Source: Mycobacterium ahvazicum (lineage in GTDB: Bacteria; Actinomycetota; Actinomycetes; Mycobacteriales; Mycobacteriaceae). From it: 64,000 bases of DNA. Under the pieces are notes generated by a model. That model was not told the DNA's origin and did not search any database. It saw only the letters and a program-made list of their open reading frames with translations. Location of the stretch: positions 1,054,001 through 1,118,000 of the forward strand of contig NZ_FXEG02000002.1 in NCBI RefSeq assembly GCF_900176255.2, in the 5' to 3' direction. The position numbers and the translations under genes are program-made. Numbering within the stretch: position 1 is the stretch's first letter; each line of letters starts with the position of its first letter. Shown here piece by piece: positions 8,296-16,646 of this stretch.

Positions 8296-9354
8296 ATGTG
8301 GGCTCGGCTTGTGGTGGCGCCGTGGTGGGTGCTGTGGTTGGTAAATGCGGCAACGTTCGCGATCACGCTGTCGGTGATTGTTGGGCTGGGGCTGCCCGGC
8401 TTTGGGGCCTCCGGCTGGGCCTGGCCGCTGCTGTGGGTGCTGGTGTTCAGCCTGATCGTGACCGCGCTGCTGACGGGCGCCCGGCGTCCGATTCAGCAAA
8501 GCTACGCGCGGACCGTGGCCGGCCTGGACTTGGCGCAGCGATCGCAAGCTGTCAAGGCGCTGCGCTGTGGTGAGGTTCCGTCGGACCCGGCCGTGTTGGC
8601 GGCCGCCATCCGCATCGGTGACCTTTCGATGGCGTACCAGCGCCGAGTGCCGGTATGGCAGCGCAGGATGTCATGGGTCGTCCCCGTCCTGTGGGCGGTT
8701 GCCGCGGTGCTGGAATTCATCGGCAACGACTTGCGGGCCGGGCTGACCTGGAGCGGGTTGGCGTTACTGGTGGCGACTCGAATGGCCTGGGCGATGCACA
8801 AAGTGCGCGAGTTGCCCGGACGTCTGCAGCTACTGCGCTCGGCGGCCGATTCCAGCCCGCAAGCGCTCTCGGTGCTGGCCGAGGCGCACGACTGCGCAGC
8901 GCCGCCGCCGAATCGGCGGTTTCGGCTAGCCCTTGTCGTCGTTGTCGTGATCGCGGTGGCCGGAGCAGTTTTCGCGGCGTATCGGCAGGGACAGCCCAGC
9001 CGGGACTGCCGCACCGCCGACGCGGTGGTGGGGTTCATCCACGAGCACCCCGACATGCTCGATGCCTCATTGATCACGCCCGGCGGCCCCGGCCTGGATA
9101 AATACCAGGACTGGTCGGATCGGCTCGTCGCGTACTCGCAGCAGGTGTCAGCGCCGGATCTCGCACCGCACCTGCACCGCATCGCCAAGATTTCCACCGA
9201 TGCGGTGGGGGTGGTGACCGACGCGCGACGTGACTCGTTCGCGACCCAGTCCACCGACGAAATGCTTGCTCGTCGAGATGCTTACCACGGCCTCGTCAGC
9301 CAGCTGATCGATGAGGACAAGGCCCTCATTCCGCCGTGTCATCCGCGCCGTTAG
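8296..9354 (+). CDS. multi-pass membrane protein of unknown function
   Basis: A 352-residue protein I do not recognise. It has hydrophobic segments at about 10-32, 43-63, 120-150 and 213-235. A cytoplasmic middle part follows helix 2 and contains a helical SYARTVAGLDLAQRSQAVKAL stretch. After the last helix comes an exported-looking domain of about 115 residues with two cysteines (SRDCRTAD and PPCHPRR near the C-terminus). Such a membrane-anchored C-terminal domain could act as a sensor or envelope factor; this is inference. It lies 25 bp after the acyltransferase and converges on the DUF190 gene 25 bp away. Confidence 0.75.
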   Translation: MWARLVVAPWWVLWLVNAATFAITLSVIVGLGLPGFGASGWAWPLLWVLVFSLIVTALLTGARRPIQQSYARTVAGLDLAQRSQAVKALRCGEVPSDPAVLAAAIRIGDLSMAYQRRVPVWQRRMSWVVPVLWAVAAVLEFIGNDLRAGLTWSGLALLVATRMAWAMHKVRELPGRLQLLRSAADSSPQALSVLAEAHDCAAPPPNRRFRLALVVVVVIAVAGAVFAAYRQGQPSRDCRTADAVVGFIHEHPDMLDASLITPGGPGLDKYQDWSDRLVAYSQQVSAPDLAPHLHRIAKISTDAVGVVTDARRDSFATQSTDEMLARRDAYHGLVSQLIDEDKALIPPCHPRR

Positions 9355-9379
9355 CGGCTGTCCCGCAACCGTTTTGGCG

Positions 9380-10477
9380 TCAGTAGTCGTGCTGGGCCAA
9401 CGAGATGTCGCCCAGGCGCTGCGTCTCGTCGAGTGACAGCACCGCCGGAACCATTTCGCTGGTGACCAACCCGTGGCGGCCGGTCAGCTCGTCGACGATG
9501 TCGAAGCTGCGCGCGATCGATTCCGGCGTGTCGACGACGATGGTCGTGACCGGAACCCGTCGCGCAACCTGAAATAGTCTGTCCCCGTGCGGTTTATGGT
9601 CTCCGTGAAACCCCCACATGCCACGCAGCACGGTGGCACCGCGCGCCGTTCCCGAACTCATCAGGCGATGCACGAGGGCACGATGGATCGGCAGCGCGTC
9701 GTGCCGGGTGGCTTCGGCGGTGTACACCATCAACTTTTGCCACAGGGTGCGTCCCTGGTCGTCGGTCATCGGCAGCTGCTGGGGGCGGACGAACATCTCA
9801 CCGTCGCGTTTGCACAAGCGCACCCGTTCGACCGTCAGCAGGGGTTCAGCCAGCACGTCGGCCAATTCCGTTGCGGCAGCACAAACCTGCTCGGTCGACC
9901 CGATGCCGATGATCATCATCGGGACATTGGCGTTGCGGCCGACGAATCGCGCCCGCCGGCGTTGTCCGTGGACGGTGCCATCGACCCCGAGAAGCGCTAT
10001 GGCACCGGCAAATCCGTGCCGATACATCCGTTCGCAGACCGCGTAATATGCCGCCTTCCCGGCGACGCGCTCTTGCCGGCCGACATACACCGTCAGTTTT
10101 GCGGCATCGCCGTTGTGCGCGTCGAAGTCGCCGAGCGCGTCGGTACCCCGTTGCCGGGTGACCAGTCGCGCCCGCTCCAGCGTCAGCAGCCCACGTCCCG
10201 TCAGCGCGGCGACTTCGTCGACCAGGGAGCGGATCTTCGGCTCCACGTCGACCGCGGCGACCGCGACAGCGGGATCTTCGGACAAACTCAACGACACGTC
10301 GCTGCGCAGCTCATGGCTCGGCCCGAAACTGGCGATGCCGCGCAGCATCACGCTGGTCGCAACATCGTTGGCGCCGAACAAGTCGAACATCGCGTCGGCC
10401 AGGAAGCGTCTGGCGTCGCCAACGGCGCGCTGGCGTTCGCCGAAGTATGCGGTCAACTTGAGGCAGGGCTGGTTCAT
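9380..10477 (-). CDS. DUF190 protein, fluoride-export operon
   Basis: A 365-residue protein made of repeated DUF190 modules of about 100 residues (PII-like ferredoxin fold). Repeating signatures are KLTAYFGERQR, KLTVYVGRQERV and KLMVYTAEATRH, each followed by a HRALVHRLMSSGTARGATVLRG-like helix and strand. Family members are associated with CrcB fluoride channels and may sense nucleotide or ion state. The ATG lies inside the stop of the second crcB gene (ATGA overlap), so translation is coupled. The context is the same as Rv3071 in M. tuberculosis. Role in fluoride resistance is inferred from the operon. Confidence 0.85.
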   Translation of the reverse strand: MNQPCLKLTAYFGERQRAVGDARRFLADAMFDLFGANDVATSVMLRGIASFGPSHELRSDVSLSLSEDPAVAVAAVDVEPKIRSLVDEVAALTGRGLLTLERARLVTRQRGTDALGDFDAHNGDAAKLTVYVGRQERVAGKAAYYAVCERMYRHGFAGAIALLGVDGTVHGQRRRARFVGRNANVPMMIIGIGSTEQVCAAATELADVLAEPLLTVERVRLCKRDGEMFVRPQQLPMTDDQGRTLWQKLMVYTAEATRHDALPIHRALVHRLMSSGTARGATVLRGMWGFHGDHKPHGDRLFQVARRVPVTTIVVDTPESIARSFDIVDELTGRHGLVTSEMVPAVLSLDETQRLGDISLAQHDY

Positions 10478-10842
10478 AGCTGCTCCGCCAACCATTGTCC
10501 GAGTAACGCCGCCGCGATGCCGAGTACGACGCTGACCACGATGTTGGCAATCGCCGCCCACGTCCGGCGCTCTTCGCCGAGCCGCTGAGTCTCCAGCATC
10601 CAGGTGGAAAAGGTGGTGTAGGCGCCGACGAACGCGGTGCCCGTCAGCAACGCCGCATCCTTGCTCAACGCCAGGCCGCCGAGGAATCCGAGCAGCGCGG
10701 CGCCGCTGATGTTCACCGCCAGCGTGCCGACCGGAAAAGGCCGGCCCACCCGGCGGGTGACCGTGCGGTCCACCAGGAAACGAGACACCGAACCGATGCC
10801 GCCGATCAAAGCGACCCCGGCCCAGACCAAGAACGTCGTCAT
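10474..10842 (-). CDS. crcB: fluoride ion channel CrcB/Fluc (second subunit)
   Basis: A 122-residue, four-helix membrane protein. It shows [13 protein letters not shown] at the first helix end, the conserved [10 protein letters not shown] asparagine helix, and [11 protein letters not shown], the TTFST fluoride pore signature. Fluc channels are antiparallel dimers that let F- leave the cell; where two genes occur together the channel may be a heterodimer. The start ATG overlaps the stop of the upstream crcB by 4 bp, and its own stop overlaps the DUF190 start by 4 bp. Confidence 0.93.
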   Translation of the reverse strand: MTTFLVWAGVALIGGIGSVSRFLVDRTVTRRVGRPFPVGTLAVNISGAALLGFLGGLALSKDAALLTGTAFVGAYTTFSTWMLETQRLGEERRTWAAIANIVVSVVLGIAAALLGQWLAEQL

Positions 10843-11237
10843 GAGCGCACCCGCACCCGGCGCACCAACGCGGTCGCCAGGTGTGCGGCCAGCAACCCGA
10901 GCACGATGCTGGATACGGTGTAGGCCAGTGCCAGCAGCCAGTGGCCGTGTTGGAGCATCTTCAGCGTCTCGACCTGCATGGTCGAAAAAGTCGTTAAACC
11001 GCCGCACAATCCGGTGCCGAGCAGCGGTCGTCGATAACTCGACAGCGGCAACCGTTCCAGCAGGCGCGTGGTGAAGTAGCCGACCAGGAAGGCGCCCACG
11101 ATGTTGACGACGAACGTCGGCCATGGCCACGTCGCCGGGTCCGGTTGGGCGAGCGTGCTCAGGGCCGCGCGGGCGACCGAGCCCACCGCTCCGCCGGCAA
11201 AAACCGCGCCCAACTCGCGATAGTCAGGTCGTGCCAC
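10839..11237 (-). CDS. crcB: fluoride ion channel CrcB/Fluc (first subunit)
   Basis: A 132-residue Fluc-family membrane protein with [26 protein letters not shown] and [12 protein letters not shown], the pore-lining Asn and TTFST motifs. I placed the start at GTG 11237, which has GAAAGGGAA about 9 bases upstream; longer in-frame starts add a non-family N-terminus. It is the first gene of a three-gene operon with a second crcB and a DUF190 gene, each pair overlapping by 4 bp. The 80 bp up to the divergent pgm gene hold the promoter for both; no crcB-type fluoride riboswitch signature is visible. Confidence 0.92.
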   Translation of the reverse strand: MARPDYRELGAVFAGGAVGSVARAALSTLAQPDPATWPWPTFVVNIVGAFLVGYFTTRLLERLPLSSYRRPLLGTGLCGGLTTFSTMQVETLKMLQHGHWLLALAYTVSSIVLGLLAAHLATALVRRVRVRS

Positions 11238-11317
11238 CGGTTGGTTCCCTTTCGTTTGCCAATGCGCTACGCAGCGTAGAGCGACGTGCGCGTCCGACAC
11301 GGGCACAATCTGTAGAC

Positions 11318-12949
11318 ATGGCCAACCCGCGAGCCGGTCAACCGGCCCAGCCCGAAGACCTCGTCGATCTATCCCATTTAGTCACCGCGTACTACACCAT
11401 CCAACCCGACCCCGACGACGTCGCGCAGCAGGTGGCCTTCGGCACATCCGGTCATCGCGGCTCGGCTTTGGGTGGCGCGTTCAACGAAGCCCACATCTTG
11501 GCGATCACCCAGGCGATCGTCGAATACCGGGCCGCGCACGGCACCACCGGCCCGTTGTTCATCGGCCGCGACACCCACGGCCTCTCCGAGCCGGCGTGGG
11601 TGTCGGCGCTCGAGGTGCTGGCCGCCAACGACGTGGTCGCCATGATCGACTCGGCCGACCGCTACACGCCGACTCCGGCGGTCAGCCACGCGATTCTGCG
11701 CTACAACCGCGGCCGCACCGATGCGCTGGCCGACGGAATCGTTGTGACGCCGTCGCACAACCCGCCCTACGATGGCGGTTTCAAGTACAACCCGCCCAAC
11801 GGCGGCCCGGCGGACACCGATGCGACGAACGCAATTGCCAAGCGTGCCAACGAAATTCTGCGTGAGGGCGGCTCGGGGGTGAATCGGGTGCCGCTGGCGC
11901 GCGCGCTGCAGACCGCCCAGCGCCACGACTATATGGACGCCTATGTCGCCGACTTGCCGAACGTGGTCGATCTCGACGCGATCCGCAAGGCCGGGGTGCG
12001 GATCGGCGCCGACCCGCTGGGCGGGGCAAGCGTGGACTACTGGGCCGCCATCGCCGAACGGCACAACCTCGACCTGACCGTGGTCAATCCGCTCGTCGAC
12101 GCGACGTGGCGGTTCATGACGCTCGACCACGACGGCAAGATCCGGATGGACTGCAGCTCGCCGAATGCGATGGCCTCACTGATCGCCAACCGGGACCGCT
12201 ACCAGATCGCCACCGGCAATGACGCCGACTCGGACCGCCACGGCATCGTCACGCCCGACGCCGGGCTGATGAACCCGAATCACTATCTGGCCGCGGCCAT
12301 CGAGTACCTCTACACCCATCGGCCGTCCTGGCCGGCGGGCATCGCGGTCGGCAAGACCGCGGTCAGTTCGTCGATCATCGACCGGGTGGTCGCCGGTATC
12401 GAGCGCAAACTCGTCGAAGTGCCGGTCGGATTCAAGTGGTTTGTCGACGGATTGATCGGCGGCACCATCGGTTTCGGCGGTGAGGAGTCGGCCGGGGCGT
12501 CGTTTCTGCGGCGCGACGGGTCGGTGTGGACCACCGACAAGGACGGCCTCACCTTGGCACTGTTGGCTTCCGAGATTCTGGCCGTCACCGGATCCACGCC
12601 GTCGCAGCGGTATCAGGCGCTGGCCGACAAGTACGGCACGCCCTTCTACGCCCGGGTCGACGAACCGGCCAACCGCGAGCAGAAGGCGCGGCTGGCCAAG
12701 CTGTCGGCTGACGAGGTGACCGCGACGGAGTTGGCGGGGGAGCCGATCACCGCGAAGCTGACCGCGGCCCCCGGAAATGGCGCCGCGCTGGGGGGACTGA
12801 AGGTGACGACGGCCAATGCGTGGTTTGCTGCGCGCCCTTCGGGTACCGAAGACGTGTACAAGATCTATGCCGAATCCTTCAACGGCCCCGAGCATTTGGC
12901 CGAGGTGCAGGAAACTGCGCGCGAGGTGGTTAATAAAGTCATTGGGTGA
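11318..12949 (+). CDS. pgm: phosphoglucomutase (alpha-D-glucose phosphate-specific)
   Basis: A 543-residue enzyme that interconverts glucose-1-phosphate and glucose-6-phosphate, feeding glycogen, trehalose and cell-wall sugar synthesis. The phosphoserine loop TPSHNPP puts the active serine at S146; the Mg site is DADSDRHG (D302, D304, D306); FGTSGHRG near residue 42 and the C-terminal [12 protein letters not shown] bind phosphate. The length fits the bacterial Pgm type. The start ATG at 11318 gives the known [19 protein letters not shown] N-terminus. It is divergent from the fluoride operon and its stop overlaps the MFS gene start (GTGA). Equivalent to pgmA (Rv3068c) by position. Confidence 0.96.
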   Translation: MANPRAGQPAQPEDLVDLSHLVTAYYTIQPDPDDVAQQVAFGTSGHRGSALGGAFNEAHILAITQAIVEYRAAHGTTGPLFIGRDTHGLSEPAWVSALEVLAANDVVAMIDSADRYTPTPAVSHAILRYNRGRTDALADGIVVTPSHNPPYDGGFKYNPPNGGPADTDATNAIAKRANEILREGGSGVNRVPLARALQTAQRHDYMDAYVADLPNVVDLDAIRKAGVRIGADPLGGASVDYWAAIAERHNLDLTVVNPLVDATWRFMTLDHDGKIRMDCSSPNAMASLIANRDRYQIATGNDADSDRHGIVTPDAGLMNPNHYLAAAIEYLYTHRPSWPAGIAVGKTAVSSSIIDRVVAGIERKLVEVPVGFKWFVDGLIGGTIGFGGEESAGASFLRRDGSVWTTDKDGLTLALLASEILAVTGSTPSQRYQALADKYGTPFYARVDEPANREQKARLAKLSADEVTATELAGEPITAKLTAAPGNGAALGGLKVTTANAWFAARPSGTEDVYKIYAESFNGPEHLAEVQETAREVVNKVIG

Positions 12950-14211
12950 CCTTCACCCTCTGTCGTGCCCGCGCAACGGGGCGCGGGTCCCGTTCGGCTC
13001 GCCTGCCGCGCGAGGTTTGGATTCTGAGCTGGGCGAACATCATGATCGCGCTGGGCTATGGCGTCGTCTCACCGGCCTTGCCGACCTTTGCACGTACCTT
13101 TGGGGTGAGCATCAAGGCGGTGACATTCTTGGTCACCGCCTTTTCGTTGGCCCGATTGTGTTTCGCACCGGTAAGCGGGTTACTGGCGCAGCGGTTGGGT
13201 GAGCGGCGCATCTATATCGGTGGTTTGCTGATCGTGGCGTTGTCCACAGCCGCATGTGCCTTTTCCCAGACGTACTGGCAACTGTTGCTTTTCCGCGTTC
13301 TCAGTGGCGTCGGGTCGACGATGTTCTACGTCTCGGCGCTGGGGCTGATGATCCACATCAGCCCGGCCGACGCACGCGGGCGGATCGCGGGTCTGTTCAC
13401 CACCTCATTCATGATCGGCGCCGTCGGCGGACCCGCGGTCGGCGGCCTGGCGGCGGGCTGGGGGCTGACCGCTCCGTTTGTCGTCTACGGCGTCGCACTG
13501 CTGGGTGTGGCCGTGGTGCTGTTCTACAGCCTGCGCAATTCGGTGCTGGCCGCGCCGCCGCCCCCCACGCGTTCGACGGTGACGATGCGGCAGGCGCTCC
13601 GGGTGCGCGCGTACCGGTCGGCGCTGCTGTCCAATTTCGCGACGGGCTGGTCCGCGTTCGGGCTGCGCATCGCGCTGGTCCCGTTGTTCATCTCCGACGT
13701 GATGCACCGCAGCGTCGGCGTCATCGGCGCCGTGCTCGCGGCGTTCGCCGGCGGTAATGCCCTGGCGGTGGTCCCCAGCGGCTACCTGTCCGACCGGATG
13801 GGCCGGCGCATGTTGTTGATCGTCGGCCTGGCGGCATCCGGCGCCGCGACGGTCTGGCTGGCCTTCGTGTCGTCGTTGCCGATGTTTCTGGTCGTAGCGG
13901 GCGTGTCCGGTGCGACGACGGGCATCTTCATGTCGCCGCTACAGGCCGCGGTCGCCGACATCCTGGGCAGCGAGGCCCGCGCGGGTCTTCCAGTGGCAGC
14001 GATTCAGATGGTGACGGATCTGGGCGCCATCGTCGGGTCCATGGCGGTCGGTTGGGTGGCCGAGCAGCTGAACTTCGGCTGGGGCTTCACCATCAGCGGC
14101 ATCGCGCTGCTGATCGCGGCCATCGGCTGGGTGGTGTCGCCCGAAACGCGGCCGGCGTTGGATCCCGATGCTGACCTCGCAGCGTCTGAGGTGGACGTCG
14201 AGCCGGTCTGA
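12946..14211 (+). CDS. MFS transporter
   Basis: A 421-residue, twelve-helix major facilitator protein. The motif-A loop between helices 2 and 3 appears as [13 protein letters not shown], with its second-half counterpart [14 protein letters not shown]. The start is GTG at 12946, overlapping the pgm stop by 4 bp (GTGA), which implies coupled translation; the first 20 residues are arginine-rich, so a later start near the [12 protein letters not shown] helix cannot be excluded. Drug or sugar efflux is the usual role of this group, but the substrate cannot be read from sequence. Coupling to pgm may be only positional. Confidence 0.85.
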   Translation: MTFTLCRARATGRGSRSARLPREVWILSWANIMIALGYGVVSPALPTFARTFGVSIKAVTFLVTAFSLARLCFAPVSGLLAQRLGERRIYIGGLLIVALSTAACAFSQTYWQLLLFRVLSGVGSTMFYVSALGLMIHISPADARGRIAGLFTTSFMIGAVGGPAVGGLAAGWGLTAPFVVYGVALLGVAVVLFYSLRNSVLAAPPPPTRSTVTMRQALRVRAYRSALLSNFATGWSAFGLRIALVPLFISDVMHRSVGVIGAVLAAFAGGNALAVVPSGYLSDRMGRRMLLIVGLAASGAATVWLAFVSSLPMFLVVAGVSGATTGIFMSPLQAAVADILGSEARAGLPVAAIQMVTDLGAIVGSMAVGWVAEQLNFGWGFTISGIALLIAAIGWVVSPETRPALDPDADLAASEVDVEPV

Positions 14212-14220
14212 TCAGCGGTT

Positions 14221-14249
14221 TTGAAGGACCGTTGCCAGTGGTGTAGCTT
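14221..14249 (+). promoter_or_regulatory. putative promoter of tRNA-Ala
   Basis: TTGAAG (14221-14226) and TAGCTT (14244-14249) are separated by 17 bp and lie 18 bp before the tRNA. This fits a housekeeping sigma promoter with transcription starting near 14256. Confidence 0.45.
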
Positions 14250-14267
14250 CGATTGGCACAACTTCTC

Positions 14268-14343
14268 GGGGCTATGGCGCAGTTGGTAGCGCACCACACT
14301 GGCAGTGTGGGGGTCAGGGGTTCGAATCCCCTTAGCTCCACCA
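14268..14343 (+). tRNA. tRNA-Ala (anticodon GGC), CCA encoded
   Basis: A complete cloverleaf reads from GGGGCTA (14268) to TAGCTCC plus the discriminator A at 14340, followed by an encoded CCA at 14341-14343. The anticodon arm CCACA-CTGGCAG-TGTGG gives anticodon GGC, alanine. The T arm has GGTTCGAATCC. The acceptor stem pairs fully with one G-T wobble. An IS481-family element begins three bases after the CCA, and the 3' end of the tRNA is copied again on the far side of that element. Confidence 0.96.
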
Positions 14344-14345
14344 GG
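14329..14345 (+). repeat. 17-bp direct repeat, left copy (target duplication of IS481-family element)
   Basis: CCCTTAGCTCCACCAGG spans the end of the tRNA T arm, acceptor strand, CCA and two bases. An identical copy lies at 15668-15684, directly after the element. This is long for a target duplication but perfect. Confidence 0.85.
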
Positions 14346-15667
14346 TGTGATGAGTCGAGTCATAGGTGACAGATGAGTCGCGTCATGGGTTACAGATTCC
14401 CCGGCTATCGGCCGGGGTTTTTGTTTTGGTTGCGCCAGTAGGTTTTTTGTCGGGGTCGATGGTGTGGCTGCTCAGGACGTGGTGGCCGGTTTTGCTGATG
14501 ACGGTGACGGTCTGGTCGGTGACCAGGATCAGGGCCGCAGTGCCGGCGTGGGTGCGGCCGATGCCCAGGTGGTGCAGGTGGCTGCCGTGGCGCAGGGTGA
14601 GTTTGCCGAATTGGTCGATGGTGTCGTGGCGGATGCGGAACTGCGGGTGGGGTTGGCCGTTCGGGCTGGCTTTGGGCAGGGCCAGGTAGGCCTGTTCGGG
14701 GGTGAGCCGGCCGGGGTGCGCGCGATGAGTACGCGCGGTGTTGTAGATGGTGCAGAACGCGTCGAGCAGGTTTTGCAGGTCGGCCAGGCTGGCGGGGCGC
14801 GGGCGTGCGGCGAGCCAGCGTTTGAGGGTTTGGTGGAAGCGTTCGATTTTGCCTTGGGTTTGGGGGTGTCCGGGGTGGCCGTTTTTCTGGGTGATGCCCA
14901 GACTGGCCAGCAGGCGTTCGAAGTCGTTGTGGCCGTGGGTGAATCGTGAGGTGTAGACCGATCCGTTGTCGGTCAGGGTGGACGCGGGCAGTCCGTATTG
15001 GGTGGCGGTGGCAGTGAAGGTGGCCACCACGTCACCCCCGCCGACGCGGCGGTAGGCGACACAGCTCAGCAGGTAGCGGGAGTGGTCGTCGAGCCAGTTG
15101 AGGATCTCGGTGTCGGTGCCATCGGCCAGTGTCCAGTGGGTGAAGTCCGATTGCCAGCATTCGTTGGGTTGCTCGGCGGCAAAGCGGTGATAGGAGCTCT
15201 TGGGCCGCTTGCGTGGTTGCGGGGTGATCAGGCCGTGGTGGCCCAGGATGCGCCGGATCGTCGAGGTCGACGGCACCGGCAGGCCCTGGTGGGCCAGATG
15301 CCCTTGCAGGGTGACCGGGCCGGCGTCGAGGCCGTCGGCGACAAGCTGTTTACGGGTGAGCACGACGGCGGCGATCACCTCGTCGCTGACCGCACGGGGG
15401 TTGCTGGCCGGGCGCCGCGAGCGGGGATCAACGGCCTGCAGACCTCCTTGGTGATAGCGCTGCAGCAGCCGGTAGATGTGTTGCCGCGACAGCCCATAGG
15501 TGTGGGCTGCCGCGGTCACTGACAGACGACCGCTGCTGACTTCAAGGACGACCACACGCGCTTTGGACATCCGTCATGACTGTCACCTATGACGCGACTC
15601 AACTGGCATCGACACAGGTGTAACCCATGACGCGACTCATCTGTCACCTATGTCGTGAACTCACACA
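14346..15667 (-). mobile_element. IS481-family insertion sequence, complete (1322 bp)
   Basis: The ends read TGTG inward from both sides, as expected for IS481 elements (5'-TGT...ACA-3'). A perfect 34-bp inverted repeat lies just inside (14361-14394 against 15619-15652). The element holds one full transposase gene and is bounded by a 17-bp direct repeat of the tRNA-Ala end. Each terminus contains iterated 23-bp motifs (for example 14350-14372 and 14373-14395), and a third copy lies inside the right end at about 15581-15603. The intact ORF, intact ends and perfect duplication suggest recent insertion. Confidence 0.9.
14383..15570 (-). CDS. IS481-family DDE transposase
   Basis: A 395-residue transposase. 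The N-terminal helix-turn-helix (residues 15-55, SVTAAAHTYGLSRQHIYRLL) is followed by a second DNA-binding segment and the rve/DDE integrase core: D in CWQSDFTHW, D in LTDNGSVYTS, and E in QGKIERFHQTLKRW. A C-terminal beta-rich tail of about 90 residues follows. The stop codon falls inside the left inverted repeat. The start ATG has the right-end repeats directly upstream, where the transposase promoter and binding sites would overlap. There is no frameshift or premature stop. Confidence 0.95.
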   Translation of the reverse strand: MSKARVVVLEVSSGRLSVTAAAHTYGLSRQHIYRLLQRYHQGGLQAVDPRSRRPASNPRAVSDEVIAAVVLTRKQLVADGLDAGPVTLQGHLAHQGLPVPSTSTIRRILGHHGLITPQPRKRPKSSYHRFAAEQPNECWQSDFTHWTLADGTDTEILNWLDDHSRYLLSCVAYRRVGGGDVVATFTATATQYGLPASTLTDNGSVYTSRFTHGHNDFERLLASLGITQKNGHPGHPQTQGKIERFHQTLKRWLAARPRPASLADLQNLLDAFCTIYNTARTHRAHPGRLTPEQAYLALPKASPNGQPHPQFRIRHDTIDQFGKLTLRHGSHLHHLGIGRTHAGTAALILVTDQTVTVISKTGHHVLSSHTIDPDKKPTGATKTKTPADSRGICNP

Positions 15668-15684
15668 CCCTTAGCTCCACCAGG
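15668..15684 (+). repeat. 17-bp direct repeat, right copy (copy of tRNA-Ala 3' end)
   Basis: Identical to 14329-14345. Only the 3' end of the tRNA is copied; there is no second tRNA here. Bases 15685-15739 downstream carry no gene. Confidence 0.85.
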
Positions 15685-15739
15685 CATTTATTCGGGTACT
15701 TGGTGGGTTTGTCGATACTCCGGTAAGACAGCTGCCTAC

Positions 15740-16138
15740 TCAGCTCCGCGTGTGAGCGCTCTTCGTCAACACCAGTGCTGCTTCGTTGTAGGGGAACAGC
15801 CGATAGAACAGCCGGGGCGCTGGCGCGACTAGGGGTGCAGCCTCAGTCTTACTTGAGATCCGCGGGTTGGCCAACGCGATGGCTTTGCCCCGCTTGTGCA
15901 GTACCGTTGGGCCGCCGGCCAATATGTTTTTGAGCCAATCCGTTTCAGGCCCGTAGCCGATGAGAATGACGAAGCCGTCGCGGGTCTTGAATACCAAGAG
16001 GGGCGTTCGATAGTGCTTGCCGGAATTGCGGCCGACGTGCTCGAGCGTGCCGAGGCAGGGGAGCCACGGTGTGACAGACCGAGCCGTTGGGTTCGTGACC
16101 CGGCGGTTGAAAGTGGCGACAGCACGAGGCATTCGCAT
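15740..16138 (-). CDS. deazaflavin (F420)-dependent nitroreductase-family protein
   Basis: A 132-residue protein of the DDN/FDOR-A type: a split beta-barrel with LEHVGRNSGKHYRTPLLVF, matching the family's GRKSGKxRxTPL phosphate-binding signature for F420, then GYGPETDWLKNILAGG and RLFYRLFPYNEAAL. These enzymes reduce quinones or enoates with F420H2. The start ATG has GAAAGGA six bases upstream. It is the last gene of the five-gene operon that begins with the double CoA-transferase, 40 bp after the epoxide hydrolase gene. Its likely job is reduction of an unsaturated intermediate. Confidence 0.85.
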   Translation of the reverse strand: MRMPRAVATFNRRVTNPTARSVTPWLPCLGTLEHVGRNSGKHYRTPLLVFKTRDGFVILIGYGPETDWLKNILAGGPTVLHKRGKAIALANPRISSKTEAAPLVAPAPRLFYRLFPYNEAALVLTKSAHTRS

Positions 16139-16178
16139 GGAAGTCCTTTCCTAACGACGTGACTCGTGATGTCCCGAC

Positions 16179-16592
16179 TCATGCAGTGGCGGGCACCAGG
16201 GTGCTGATGTCCTCGCCTTGAAGGAGTTTGACTATCAGATTCAGGTCGAAATAGTCGGTCCAGCGAGTGATCTTTCCGTCGTCGCTGACGACGAAGGCGC
16301 CCATTACCGGGATGGCCGGCTTGCTTCCATTCGGCGCCTGGATGTAGTCCAGGCGTTCGGTGAGCACCACGGAACCCTCGCTGGCGAGGTTGATGATTTC
16401 GAAGGCGTAGGCGTCGGGGAACATCGAAAACTGGGCGGCCATGTTCTCCACGATGGCATCAGGTCCGCTGACCGCGGGCATTCCCACGTTCTGATAGACG
16501 GCGCCGTCGGCGAGCAGGGGGCGCAACGCTTCGGCGTCCCGCTGCTGCATCAACGCGCAGAACTGGCGGACGACATCAGCTGGCGAAGACAT
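16179..16592 (-). CDS. limonene-1,2-epoxide-hydrolase-family protein
   Basis: A 137-residue NTF2-fold protein. All catalytic residues of limonene-1,2-epoxide hydrolase have counterparts at the right spacing: R80-L-D82 for the Arg99/Asp101 pair, D113 for Asp132 (31 residues later, as in the family), and Y33/N35 for the water-binding Tyr53/Asn55. It should add water to an epoxide without a covalent intermediate. The partner genes (P450, ferredoxin, dehydrogenases, CoA-transferases) suggest the epoxide is made by the pathway or is a by-product to be cleared. The substrate is not proven. It lies 54 bp after the alcohol dehydrogenase gene. Confidence 0.82.
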   Translation of the reverse strand: MSSPADVVRQFCALMQQRDAEALRPLLADGAVYQNVGMPAVSGPDAIVENMAAQFSMFPDAYAFEIINLASEGSVVLTERLDYIQAPNGSKPAIPVMGAFVVSDDGKITRWTDYFDLNLIVKLLQGEDISTLVPATA

Positions 16593-16646
16593 GAGTGGAA
16601 TCCCTTCAACGAGTAGATGAATGAACTTGGGCCGTTTCCCGAAGGT

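Noticed and set aside
11238..11317. Fluoride riboswitch before crcB
   Set aside because: The 80-bp divergent spacer lacks the GGNGATGG-type signature and conserved pseudoknot spacing.
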